The position numbers were made by a program, and so were the translations under genes. Below the pieces are notes generated by a model. That model was not told the origin of the DNA. It saw only the letters and a program-made list of their open reading frames with translations, and searched no databases. Below are positions 17,705 through 26,126 of a stretch of DNA of 53,932 nucleotides, one piece after another (within the stretch, counting starts at the first letter, position 1; every line of letters starts with the position of its first letter). Origin of the DNA: SZUA-521 sp041738285 (GTDB taxonomy: Bacteria; Pseudomonadota; Gammaproteobacteria; Pseudomonadales; Azotimanducaceae); assembly GCA_041738285.1 (NCBI GenBank), contig JBGSQB010000079.1, positions 1 through 53,932 of the forward strand. The letters are read 5' to 3'.

Positions 17705-19810
17705 TCAGCCGCTGTCGTCCTTCAGGTCCTGCAGCAGACTGAACTGTGCGTCGCGTGGCCGCGCGTTTCCCAGCTTGTGACGTCGGTAGGTGCCATCGCT
17801 CTGAAGGAGCCAGGCATGCGTGTTGTCGGCGAGATAGGTGTCGAACGACTCCTTGATGACGCGCTTGATCAGCCGTTTGCCTTCGACCGGGAAGCACGTC
17901 TCGACTCGACTGAAGAAACTGCGCCCCATCCAGTCCGCGCTCGACAGGTAGACCAATGGAGTGCCCCCATTCTCGAAGTAATACACCCGTGTGTGTTCGA
18001 GGAAACGGCCGATGATCGAGCGTACCGAGATATTGTCGGATACGCCCTTGATGCCAGGGCGAAGCACGCACATGCCGCGCACGATCAGTTCGATCCGAAC
18101 GCCTGCTTGCGACGCCTTGTAGAGTGCCTGAATGATCTGCGGCTCAGTGAGCGCGTTCATCTTGGCCTTGATATGCGCTGGCTTCCCCGCACGCGCAGCG
18201 TCCGCTTCGTGTTCGATGAACTCGAGCATGCTCTTGTGCAGTGTGAATGGTGACTGCAGCAGCTTCTTGAGACGGCCCGGACGCCCCATCGCGGAGAGCT
18301 GATGAAAGACCTTCTGCACGTCTTCGCCGAAGGCGCGATCACACGTGAACAGGCCATAGTCGGTATAGAGCCGCGCCGTACGCGCGTGGTAGTTTCCAGT
18401 GCCAAGGTGTACATAGCGTTTCAGCGCTCGGCCCTCGCGCCGAATCACCAGCGTCATCTTCGAGTGCGTCTTGTGGCCAACGATGCCGTACACGACCTGC
18501 ACACCGCTTTCCTGCAGGCGGTTGGCCAACGAAATGTTGGCGGCTTCATCGAAGCGGGCGCGCAATTCGATCACGACGGTCACGTCCTTGCCGCGATCTG
18601 CCGCGTCGATGAGGTTGCGCACGACACTCGAATCGGCGCCGGTGCGGTACAGCGTCTGCCGGATCGAGAGCACGTTAGGATCGCGGGCCGCGGTGCGCAG
18701 AAAATCCAGTACGGGATTGAACGACTGGAACGGGTGGTGCAACAGGATGTCGCCTTCACGAATTACGTCAAAGAGGTTCTCTGCGCTTTGAATCCGTGGC
18801 GGCAAGCCCGGTGAGAACCCTGGAAATTTGAGATCCGGGTCGTCCACTCGGTCGATGATGGCTTCGAGACGGTTCAGATTCACCGGCCCCGGACAGCGAT
18901 AGGTGTCGCCCTCGCTCAGGCCAAACTGAGTGACGAGAAATGCCTCGAGATCGACCGGGCAGTTTTGCGCGATTTCGAGCCGCACTTCGTCGCCAAATCG
19001 GCGCGACGGCAGTTCGCCTTCCAGTGCGCGCAGGAGATCACCGACCTCCTCCTCGTCCACGAACAGGTCGCTGTTGCGGGTTACGCGAAATTGATAGCAG
19101 CCTGTCACAGTCATGCCGGGAAACAGGTCGTCGGCGAATGCCTCGATGATGGCCGACAGAAAGACGAATTCGTGAGGTACCTCGGCAATGTTGGACGGAA
19201 CTTGGATCACCCTTGGCAACGAGCGCGGCGCCTGCATCACGGCTTTGCCGCTGGCTCGACCAAAGGCGTCCTTGCCTTCGAGCGTCAGCACGAACGACAG
19301 ACCCTTGTTCAGTACTTTCGGAAACGGATGTGCTGGGTCGAGGCCCAGCGGCGAAAGAATCGGTGCGAGATCCTGTTGGAAGTAACGCTTGAGCCACTGT
19401 CTGTGCTTGTCCGTCCACTCGGGCGGGTCACTGAACCAGATGCCGCGTTGACGGAGTTCGGGTTTCAGCACGTCATTCAGCAGCCGGTACTGTTCGGCAA
19501 CCAACTGCTTGGCGGTTTGGGTGATCAGGCGCAGCAGTTCGGCGGGCAGCAGGTTGTCGGGGCCATGGGTCGCGGAACCGTATGCGACCTGCTGAATCAG
19601 ACCTGCAACGCGGATCTCGAAAAACTCATCGAGAATCGAGCTCGAGATCGACAGATAGCGGACACGTTCGAGCAGGGGTACGTCAGGATCCTTCACCTGC
19701 TCGAGCACACGGCGATTGAATTCGAGCTGTGACAACTCGCGATTGATGTACAACTGCGGCGCGCCCAGATCGGGCACGCCTATCGACACTTGTTCATCTG
19801 CTTTCACCAT
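17705..19810 (-). CDS. ppk1: Polyphosphate kinase 1
   Basis: A 701-residue PPK1, which reversibly transfers the ATP gamma-phosphate to polyphosphate. N-terminal domain (YINRELSQLEFNRRVLEQ), then the head and two phospholipase-D-like catalytic domains. The segment HLGTGNYHARTARLYTDYGL carries the autophosphorylated His, and RQTLYRTGADSSVVRNLIDA and VELRARFDEAANI-type segments carry the catalytic Arg/Lys. The segment SSADWMGRSFFSRVE near residue 590 is the second active-site part. Length matches E. coli PPK. A PHO box lies 45-63 bases before the start on the same strand, so expression should rise at low phosphate. Confidence 0.95.
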   Translation of the reverse strand: MVKADEQVSIGVPDLGAPQLYINRELSQLEFNRRVLEQVKDPDVPLLERVRYLSISSSILDEFFEIRVAGLIQQVAYGSATHGPDNLLPAELLRLITQTAKQLVAEQYRLLNDVLKPELRQRGIWFSDPPEWTDKHRQWLKRYFQQDLAPILSPLGLDPAHPFPKVLNKGLSFVLTLEGKDAFGRASGKAVMQAPRSLPRVIQVPSNIAEVPHEFVFLSAIIEAFADDLFPGMTVTGCYQFRVTRNSDLFVDEEEVGDLLRALEGELPSRRFGDEVRLEIAQNCPVDLEAFLVTQFGLSEGDTYRCPGPVNLNRLEAIIDRVDDPDLKFPGFSPGLPPRIQSAENLFDVIREGDILLHHPFQSFNPVLDFLRTAARDPNVLSIRQTLYRTGADSSVVRNLIDAADRGKDVTVVIELRARFDEAANISLANRLQESGVQVVYGIVGHKTHSKMTLVIRREGRALKRYVHLGTGNYHARTARLYTDYGLFTCDRAFGEDVQKVFHQLSAMGRPGRLKKLLQSPFTLHKSMLEFIEHEADAARAGKPAHIKAKMNALTEPQIIQALYKASQAGVRIELIVRGMCVLRPGIKGVSDNISVRSIIGRFLEHTRVYYFENGGTPLVYLSSADWMGRSFFSRVETCFPVEGKRLIKRVIKESFDTYLADNTHAWLLQSDGTYRRHKLGNARPRDAQFSLLQDLKDDSG

Positions 19811-19855
19811 GGGCTATTGCGAACTCATGAGAAGGTCACAATTATCGCGGCCGTT

Positions 19856-19873
19856 CTTGACGGTATCGTGACA
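19856..19873 (-). promoter_or_regulatory. PHO box upstream of ppk1
   Basis: Read on the minus strand: TGTCACG (19873-19867), a 4-base spacer ATAC, and CGTCAAG (19862-19856). The 11-base period and the first unit are identical to the third unit of the phoB box. It ends 45 bases before the ppk1 start. Confidence 0.7.
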
Positions 19874-19927
19874 GTCGGTTGAGACATGGCAATGGCGCGG
19901 TAACACCGACCGCCTATTGTGACCCGC

Positions 19928-20612
19928 ATGCGCCGCCTACTCCTTACTCTAGTCACTGTCGTCATCGCGGCGCCCGCAGTCACAGAAGCACCACCGTACG
20001 CGGAGCATCTGCTTGCGCTGCGTGCCAGCCGCAATGTCGTGCCGCCGCGCCACATCTACAACCGGTGGCGGCGCTCTACAGCCGTGAAGCCATCATCCCG
20101 CCGCAGTGCTACACGAAAACGCACGGCACGTTCATCCCGTGCTACGTATGCCATCAGGACGCCGTGCCGGGACGAGAGAATACGATGAACGACGGCGACC
20201 TGCAGGCGGGCTACTGCTTTTCCGAAGTCGGAACCACCAACCACGGGTCCAACCTGTTCGAAGATCGATCGACGCGTGTAGCCGCCATCAGCGATTGTGA
20301 GCTCTTCGATTGGATCGACGACGACAACTACTCTGAACTTGCACTGCGCCTGCGCGCCGCCGGGTTCCGTGGATTCATCCCGGACTTGGCCAACCTGCAG
20401 AATGGAAGGGCCTCGTGCGGATCAGCGTCGCACCGCTCGATGAAGCAGAGATCAGCAACGACATTGATGGCGATGGAAGTCAGTCGATCGCAATCGAGGT
20501 CAATGTGCGCAGCGATTTCGCTGGTGCGGCGAATGGCTACTTCTCGGCACCGTACATCTATCCGCTGAACACCGAATTTCTGTACTCGGGTGGCTGGAAC
20601 TGTCGATCATGA
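19928..20612 (+). pseudogene. Broken gene for an exported CxxCH protein
   Basis: Three reading frames together make one protein. Frame one starts at ATG 19928 with a signal peptide (MRRLLLTLVTVVIAAPAV) and fades near 20060-20080. Frame two then reads LYSREAIIPPQCYTKTHG, IPCYVCHQDAVPG (a CxxCH heme c motif) and NDGDLQAGYCFSEVG through to PDLANLQN near 20400. Frame three continues as WKGLVRISVAPLDEAEISND and ends at 20612 with SGGWNCRS. Two single-base shifts are therefore needed. It could be a true pseudogene or two sequencing errors. If intact it would be a periplasmic monoheme-type protein. It is divergent from ppk1. Confidence 0.65.
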
Positions 20613-20674
20613 AACGGCCCCGCCGGGCCCCCGAGGGAAGCTCTGAACACGTTGTGCGTGGCGCGCCGACGGGC

Positions 20675-21544
20675 TCAATCCGAACCAAACAGCGCCTCGA
20701 CTACGCGGGTGGCAGCGGCGGCCTCGGCTCGATTTGTCCGGCGGTGCTTGACCACCGTGATGAGCGCTTTCCAGAGCGCCCAGCCGCGGCCGCGCGCCCA
20801 GGTGTCATCGTCCACCTGGGTCGCTTGCCGAAAGGTGTCCCGTCCCTCCCGATCGAACAGCGTCCACGCGATGGTGAAGTCGCAGGCCGGATCACCCACC
20901 GTGCAGCAGCCGAAGTCGATCACGGCGCCCAGCAGCCCATCGCGGATCAGGAGGTTGCCGGCGGCCACGTCGCCATGCACCCAGACCGGCGATCCGCGGA
21001 ACCGCGCATCGAGTGCCGACTGCCACAATGTGGTTGCCGCATCGCCATCAATGCAGTCGCGCAACGCGGCGATCGCTTCGCGCGTCTGCGCGTCGTAGAT
21101 CGAAAGCGGCGCGCCGCGGTGGAAGTTGTGCAGCCCCGGCGGCGGACCGCCGATCGTGTCGATACGCCGCAGCTCACTGAGGAAATGCGCCAGATCAACG
21201 GCGAGCGCGCGGGTATCGGCGATGCGCGCACCCGCGGCGGTATCGCCATCGAGCCAGCGATACACCGACCAATGCCACGGAAAGTCGGGTCCGGGCGTGC
21301 CCATGGCAACCGGCGTGGGAATCGGCAGCGGCAGATGAGGCGCAAGTCGCGGTAGCCAGTGTTGCTCTTTGGCCACTTGTTTCGCGTACGGCGGTGCGCT
21401 CGGCAACCGCACGGACAGGTGCGCGCCGAGGCGGAATGTGCGGTTGTCCCAGCCGCCGGGTTCGACCCGCGTCACGGACAGATGCGCCCACTGCGGAAAC
21501 TGTGCGGCAACGAGCCGGGTGACCAGCGCGGTATCGATCTTCAT
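20675..21544 (-). CDS. APH-family phosphotransferase
   Basis: A 289-residue aminoglycoside-phosphotransferase-fold kinase. ATG 21544 is preferred; a start at 21583 would add 13 residues that overlap the upstream gene. The catalytic loop VHGDVAAGNLLI (HGDxxxxN) at about 205 and the metal-binding VIDFGCCTVGDPACDF at about 225 are intact. The N-terminal lobe has GGWDNRTFRLG and VRLPS. Such proteins phosphorylate small hydroxylated molecules; many chromosomal ones have nothing to do with antibiotics. It is downstream of a small lipoprotein gene (14 bases apart) and probably cotranscribed with it. Confidence 0.85.
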   Translation of the reverse strand: MKIDTALVTRLVAAQFPQWAHLSVTRVEPGGWDNRTFRLGAHLSVRLPSAPPYAKQVAKEQHWLPRLAPHLPLPIPTPVAMGTPGPDFPWHWSVYRWLDGDTAAGARIADTRALAVDLAHFLSELRRIDTIGGPPPGLHNFHRGAPLSIYDAQTREAIAALRDCIDGDAATTLWQSALDARFRGSPVWVHGDVAAGNLLIRDGLLGAVIDFGCCTVGDPACDFTIAWTLFDREGRDTFRQATQVDDDTWARGRGWALWKALITVVKHRRTNRAEAAAATRVVEALFGSD

Positions 21545-21558
21545 CGTCCCCGCAGGCG

Positions 21559-21807
21559 TCAGCGCGCGGACTCCGGCCGGCACCAGCCGGTACCTGCGAC
21601 GTAGACGAATCCGGATGGGCAGGTGCCGCGACTGCCGAGCCGACAGGGCTGAACTGCATCGAGGGATACCTCGGTTGCGGCGACCCAGGAGTCCGGATGG
21701 GCGCTGCAGGCGATCGCGGTGGTCTCGACATCTTCCGGTGGTGCGTCACAACCGGCTTGGATGAGCGCGAGCACGAGTAGCGTTGCCAACGGTGCCGGGT
21801 GTTTCAT
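21559..21807 (-). CDS. Small Cys-rich lipoprotein
   Basis: An 82-residue protein with a lipobox (LALIQAGC, Cys at residue 20) and a short mature part holding four more Cys (AIACSAHPDS, VQPCRLGSRGTCPSGF, GTGWCRPE), likely two disulfides in the periplasm. The ATG at 21807 gives the lipobox the right spacing. Function unknown. It is divergent from the YjbR gene and precedes the APH-type kinase gene. Confidence 0.7.
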   Translation of the reverse strand: MKHPAPLATLLVLALIQAGCDAPPEDVETTAIACSAHPDSWVAATEVSLDAVQPCRLGSRGTCPSGFVYVAGTGWCRPESAR

Positions 21808-21901
21808 TGCTCGTCCGCCATGAGAACGCGATTCGCCAACTGTACTCTCGACCGGTGGTCATCGTGTGCTTTAGGTTGTCGCAAGCACGGGAGAGAGAGT
21901 C

Positions 21902-22330
21902 ATGGCGAAAGCAAAACCCACGCGCAGTCGTGAGCCGGCGCCGATCAGGTTTCCAGCGACCGGCAGCCTCGCAAAATCCTGGAGACGCATAGTGAAGATC
22001 GCGCTCGAGCTGCCCGCGGTTGCGGAAAGCGCCTCCTATGGCACACCCGCGCTGAAGGTCGCCGGCAAGTTCATGGCGCGGCTGCGCACCGAGGCGGAAG
22101 GTGGCCTCGCGATCGGCTGCGACTTGCTGGAGCGTCACATGCTCATGCAGGCAGATCCCGAGACGTTCTACATCACGGATCACTATGCCGATTACCCTAT
22201 GGTGTTGGTGAATTTAGCGAACGTGCGCTGGGCGGCGATGCCGCAGCTGATCGAGCAGGCGTGGCGGATGGCAGCGTCGGCCAAGGCGATCAAAGCCTTC
22301 GATGCGGGCTGTTCCTATACAGCCTGTTAG
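21902..22330 (+). CDS. MmcQ/YjbR-like protein
   Basis: A 142-residue cytoplasmic protein of the YjbR/CyaY-like fold. Typical segments are the VKIALELPAVAESASYGTPALKV start, the KFMARL strand, and YITDHYADYPMVLVNLANV. The basic N-terminal 20 residues (KAKPTRSREP) are an extension. Family members have been called DNA-binding but the role is not established. ATG 21902 is preceded by a weak GAGAGAG ribosome site. It is a single gene facing the SDR pair. Confidence 0.8.
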   Translation: MAKAKPTRSREPAPIRFPATGSLAKSWRRIVKIALELPAVAESASYGTPALKVAGKFMARLRTEAEGGLAIGCDLLERHMLMQADPETFYITDHYADYPMVLVNLANVRWAAMPQLIEQAWRMAASAKAIKAFDAGCSYTAC

Positions 22331-22414
22331 AGGCTCTGTCCCGTCGAGACACCGCCAATGGCAGCGCGGCGCGGGTGATCAACGACAGTGGCCCGACCAT
22401 GTGCTACGTCTGAG

Positions 22415-22618
22415 TTACCGTCTGCGGGACGCAGCAAAGGACTTGCCCGATGATTTGAGTGCGTCCTCGATGAGCCCAAGCGCCTTCGGTCCCATCCCAT
22501 GCAACGCGGCGAGCTCCTCGCGCGTGAAGCGGCTCACCTGGTCCAATCGGGTGACTCCCACCGATGCCAGTGCGCGCAGGGCCGGTGCAGCCACACCCTT
22601 CAGGAATGATGCCGTCAC
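22415..22618 (-). CDS. Short helix-hairpin-helix protein
   Basis: A 67-residue protein starting at GTG 22618, which overlaps the stop of the upstream SDR (GTGA). The core, LASVGVTRLDQVSRFTREEL followed by LHGMGPKALGLIEDAL, is a pair of HhH motifs like those in RNA polymerase alpha C-termini and DUF4332 proteins, and suggests non-specific nucleic-acid or protein binding. The tail is basic. The overlap argues for translational coupling to the SDR; why these two go together is unclear. Confidence 0.7.
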   Translation of the reverse strand: MTASFLKGVAAPALRALASVGVTRLDQVSRFTREELAALHGMGPKALGLIEDALKSSGKSFAASRRR

Positions 22619-23445
22619 GACCGCTTCATGTAGTCGGCGAACTCGGCCGCGTACTCGGGCAACCACCGGCTCAGTGCCGGCCGATTCTCGATGACATCGT
22701 CGGTGTTCCACTGCAGTCGTGCGTTGTCCATCGCTGCGGTCACGTCATTGTCCGGACAGATGATATAGAAGTCGCCGCGCGCCATGCGCCGCAGCAGTTC
22801 GTCGATCACCTGCTCGGGCAGCCAGGCTGCCGGGGGCCTCTCCGGCACGCGACGTCTGATCATGCCGGTGTACGTGAAGCCCGGTATCAACAGATGCGCG
22901 GTGACCTGGCAGCCATCGGTGGTGCGCAGCTTCTGCGCCAGACTTTCTGTCAGCGTCTTCACGCCGGCCTTGCTCACGTTGTAGGCGGTGTCGCCGGGTG
23001 GATTGGTGATGCCTTGTTTTGAGCCAGTGTTCACGATCGCGCAGGGCGTACCCTGATCCAGCATCAGTTGGGTGAACGTCTGCACGCCGTGCACGACACC
23101 CCACAGGTTCACGCCCAGAACACGCTGCCATCCCTCGTAGCTTGACCACGGGCCGCCGCCACCGCCCGTGCCTGCATTGTTCATCAGCACGGCGACTTCA
23201 CCAAACGCATCGATTGCACGGTCCCGCAGTCGTTCCACTTGTCTGATGTCGGTGACGTCGGTTGGTACCGCGATTGCGCTGGGGCCAAGTTGGCTCGCGG
23301 CGTTGGCAAGCGATACTTCGTCGACGTCAGCGATGCACACCTTCATGCCGGCTTGCACGAAGCGCTCTGCAGCCGCGAAGCCGATTCCGCTGGCGCCTCC
23401 GGTGATGACGGCGACCCGGCCGGTCGCTATGGCTGGGTGATTCAT
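22615..23445 (-). CDS. SDR-family oxidoreductase
   Basis: A 276-residue NAD(P)-dependent classical-type short-chain dehydrogenase. The cofactor motif is ITGGASGIGFA, then LMNNAGTGGGGG, a VNTGS with catalytic Ser, and YNVSKAG with catalytic Tyr and Lys. ATG 23445 is chosen over TTG 23463 because the protein then starts near the Rossmann strand, but neither has a clear ribosome site. Substrate unknown. The C-terminal part is longer than average. It is coupled to an HhH protein gene and divergent from the AHL-lactonase-like lipoprotein. Confidence 0.85.
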   Translation of the reverse strand: MNHPAIATGRVAVITGGASGIGFAAAERFVQAGMKVCIADVDEVSLANAASQLGPSAIAVPTDVTDIRQVERLRDRAIDAFGEVAVLMNNAGTGGGGGPWSSYEGWQRVLGVNLWGVVHGVQTFTQLMLDQGTPCAIVNTGSKQGITNPPGDTAYNVSKAGVKTLTESLAQKLRTTDGCQVTAHLLIPGFTYTGMIRRRVPERPPAAWLPEQVIDELLRRMARGDFYIICPDNDVTAAMDNARLQWNTDDVIENRPALSRWLPEYAAEFADYMKRS

Positions 23446-23555
23446 GGGGTGGCTCGTCTGCAATGTAGGAAACGCATGTATACCTCATCGCGTAGCCGTG
23501 CGCTGGGCAGGGCCAACGGTCATACTCGATCGACATGGCGTGTGTGGAGCGATAG

Positions 23556-24401
23556 GTGAACAAGAACGTGGCTGCATGGTTACTCATCGGTGTGTTCGGC
23601 CTGGCCGGCTGCGGAGAATCCGAGCAGGCGGGCGAGTCGAAACTGAAGCTGTTCGTGTTCGACTGTGGCGCCTTCACGTTCGATGACGTGACCGACTTCG
23701 GCCTGAGCAACGATGAGACACCTGTTCGAGACCTGTTCGTTCCGTGCTACCTGATCGAACACGCGGGCAGTACGCTGTTCTGGGACGCGGGGCTGGCCCT
23801 CGATCTGGTTGGCAAGGGCGACGTGGAAATGGGTCCTGGTGTGAGGGTGCGATATCAACGCTCCGTGCTCGATCAACTGCATGACCTGGGCTATGCACCG
23901 ACCGACATCGACTTTGTCGCGTTCTCGCACATGCACTTCGATCATGTCGGCGCCGCGAACGCGTTCAAAGCGTCCAAACTTCTCATCCAGCGCACCGAGC
24001 ATGTCGCTGCGTTCGAGCATGGCGCCGATAATCCCGTGTTCGAGCCGGCGCTGTACAGCGAGCTGGCCACGTCCACCACGACCCTGCTGGATGGTGACCA
24101 CGACGTGTTCGGCGACGGCAGCGTCATCATCGTCAGCGCGCCGGGCCACACACCAGGCCATCAGGTGCTCTACATCGACTTCCCCAACACCGGCCCCCTC
24201 GTGCTGTCGGGGGATCTGTATCACTTCCGCGAAAGCCGCGCGCTGCGGCGCACGCCGGTGTTCAACACCGATGCCGCTCAGACGCTCGCGTCAATGGACA
24301 AGGTCGAAGCATTCATCAAGGAAAAGGGTGCGACGCTCTGGATCGAACACGACCAGGCGCTGGCCGATACGCTGAAGAAGGCGCCGGCCTTCTATGACTG
24401 A
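23556..24401 (+). CDS. Metallo-beta-lactamase-fold lipoprotein, AHL-lactonase-like
   Basis: A 281-residue protein starting at GTG 23556 with a lipobox (GVFGLAGC, Cys at residue 19). The metal site is complete: SHMHFDHVG (HxHxDH) near 131, APGHTPGHQ, LSGDLYHF and the distal His in WIEHDQ. The fold and the N-terminal FDCGAFTFDD segment resemble N-acyl-homoserine-lactone lactonases (AiiA/AttM group), which open the lactone ring of quorum signals. AiiA-type enzymes are cytoplasmic, so the lipoprotein form is notable. Other lactones or esters are possible substrates. Its stop overlaps the convergent hydrolase gene by 10 bases. Confidence 0.85.
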   Translation: MNKNVAAWLLIGVFGLAGCGESEQAGESKLKLFVFDCGAFTFDDVTDFGLSNDETPVRDLFVPCYLIEHAGSTLFWDAGLALDLVGKGDVEMGPGVRVRYQRSVLDQLHDLGYAPTDIDFVAFSHMHFDHVGAANAFKASKLLIQRTEHVAAFEHGADNPVFEPALYSELATSTTTLLDGDHDVFGDGSVIIVSAPGHTPGHQVLYIDFPNTGPLVLSGDLYHFRESRALRRTPVFNTDAAQTLASMDKVEAFIKEKGATLWIEHDQALADTLKKAPAFYD

Positions 24402-25750
24402 TCGCGCACGCCAGCGGCGTCGAGGAACATCCCGCGCACGTGCAACATAGACGGCGTGGAATCGCCGCTGAACGCAAGCCACAGGTCCATGCCGGGCAGA
24501 TAGAACACTTCGCCGCTGACTCGGAAGATGTCGTACTCGAGCCCGTCGCCGATGCGCACTTTCAGTCCATCGGCGTCGGCACGGACGACGATTGCGCCGA
24601 GCCCCTGCGCGACGTAGGTTCCGGCAATGCGCGCCTTTGTCTTGGCATCGAACGAGAGCAAATCCGTTGAAGCGCGTTGCGCCGCGGGACGCTCGTTGAG
24701 GGCATCGACCAGGTCGCGCTGCAGGTTGATTACCTGCCACGGTGGCAGACTGCTGTTGCTGAGAAGCGCGATCGAATCGCCGCGCTGACGATCCCAATAC
24801 ACGAAACCATGAAACGCATTCAAACTGCCGGTGTAGTAGCAGCGTGCGTCGGTATCGTCGCAGTACCAGCTCGCGTTGTTGATGGCAGACGGCACCCCGC
24901 CGATGATCGTGCGTCGCTCACCGAGTTCGAAAACTGCGGCGGGGACTGCATTCCCCAACGCATTGGCACTTGCCCAGCGTCCGAGATCCGCGGCTGAGAA
25001 ATACAGGTTCGATGCGCCGAGGAATGCTTCCATGTCGAACACGTCCACCAGTTGCCAACCGCCGTCTCGAAAACGATACCCAAGCGTGCGCACGCCTTGC
25101 CAGTCGTTGAGGCGCGCCGGTCGGGCAAAGCTCGCACCCATCCCGAGCGGCGAGAAAAACCGTTCCTCGATGAATGTCGCGAACGGTTTGCCGGTCACCT
25201 GCTCGATGATCCGAGCAGCAGCGTCGAAACCGAGATTGGAGTACTCGAATTTCGACCCCGGCGGAAACGATGGTATCGGTGCATGCGCTGCGACCACACG
25301 CAGCAGCGCGTCGGTCGTGCGCACCTCGTCGGCGGCGAAGTACGGGTCGAAGAACTCGTAGTAGGGCGGCAAACCGTTGCTGTGAGTCATCAGCTGCAGC
25401 ACCGTCGTTTGCGGATGGGGGTAGCCGGGCAGGTACTCGACGACGCGGGCGTCGATGTCGATGCGACCCTCGTGAACCAGCCACCAGATACCGGCGGCCG
25501 TGAACGTCTTCGCAAGAGATCCGCCGTCACTGGGTGTGTCCGCCGTGAACGCGATGCCTGCATCGTGATTGGCGGAGCCGAATCCACGTTTGTAGACATC
25601 CTGGCCGTTGCGTGAGAGCACCACTGCGCCGCTGAATTCGTTCGCGGCCACGAGCGGGCTCATCAGGTTGTCGACGCGAACTGCAAGCGTATCAGCGTCA
25701 TCCGCGTGCACGAATGTGGCGGCAACCAGCAGCAGCAAGGCTCGAAACAT
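24392..25750 (-). CDS. Beta-lactamase-family serine hydrolase
   Basis: A 452-residue exported protein of the class C beta-lactamase/esterase family. ATG 25750 gives a signal peptide (MFRALLLLVAATFVHA); a longer reading from 25822 would overlap the upstream gene. The SxxK motif is GGSLAKTF with the nucleophilic Ser, and the YxN motif is FEYSNLGF. After the catalytic domain (about 30-330) the protein has a C-terminal lipocalin-like or beta-rich part (about 350-450). Substrates may be peptides, esters or D-amino-acid compounds. It is the last gene of a leftward unit after an MFS gene and a small unknown gene. Confidence 0.85.
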   Translation of the reverse strand: MFRALLLLVAATFVHADDADTLAVRVDNLMSPLVAANEFSGAVVLSRNGQDVYKRGFGSANHDAGIAFTADTPSDGGSLAKTFTAAGIWWLVHEGRIDIDARVVEYLPGYPHPQTTVLQLMTHSNGLPPYYEFFDPYFAADEVRTTDALLRVVAAHAPIPSFPPGSKFEYSNLGFDAAARIIEQVTGKPFATFIEERFFSPLGMGASFARPARLNDWQGVRTLGYRFRDGGWQLVDVFDMEAFLGASNLYFSAADLGRWASANALGNAVPAAVFELGERRTIIGGVPSAINNASWYCDDTDARCYYTGSLNAFHGFVYWDRQRGDSIALLSNSSLPPWQVINLQRDLVDALNERPAAQRASTDLLSFDAKTKARIAGTYVAQGLGAIVVRADADGLKVRIGDGLEYDIFRVSGEVFYLPGMDLWLAFSGDSTPSMLHVRGMFLDAAGVRDQS

Positions 25751-25751
25751 C

Positions 25752-26057
25752 TCAACGCGACCCATGCCGCTTTGCCCGCGGTTTGCGCGCCGCGCGCGAT
25801 TCGATGGTAGAAAGACACTCATCGATCACGCCGAGCAGCTCGGCCTGTTCATCGGCCGACGTCACGGGCATGCGCACGAACTCGTTGGTCAGCCGAACGT
25901 CTGCAAACACACCCGCAGGATCGTCGTGAAAGTGCAGGAAGGCGCGGGACTTCAGATAGAACACGCCGGGGCGATTCTCGCGCAGCGCACTGCGGGTGCG
26001 CAGTTCCGCGAGCAGCGGTTTGATGCGAGCGAGCGTGCTGGGGCCTGCGTCCTTCAT
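25752..26057 (-). CDS. Small conserved-looking protein, function unknown
   Basis: A 101-residue soluble protein. The middle stretch with ENRPGVFYLKSRAFLHFHDD and GVFADVRL looks like the unnamed family of small proteins with a PGVFY-KSRAFLHFHEDPAG pattern common in proteobacteria. The C-terminus is very basic (RKPRAKRHG). Start at ATG 26057. It sits between the MFS gene and the hydrolase gene and its stop nearly touches the next start. I do not know its function. Confidence 0.7.
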   Translation of the reverse strand: MKDAGPSTLARIKPLLAELRTRSALRENRPGVFYLKSRAFLHFHDDPAGVFADVRLTNEFVRMPVTSADEQAELLGVIDECLSTIESRAARKPRAKRHGSR

Positions 26058-26126
26058 ATCTGTGAGGGCGGGCTTGCCCGCGAACGCCTTGGACCCGCTC
26101 AGGATATTCTTCGGACGAACAGGAGA

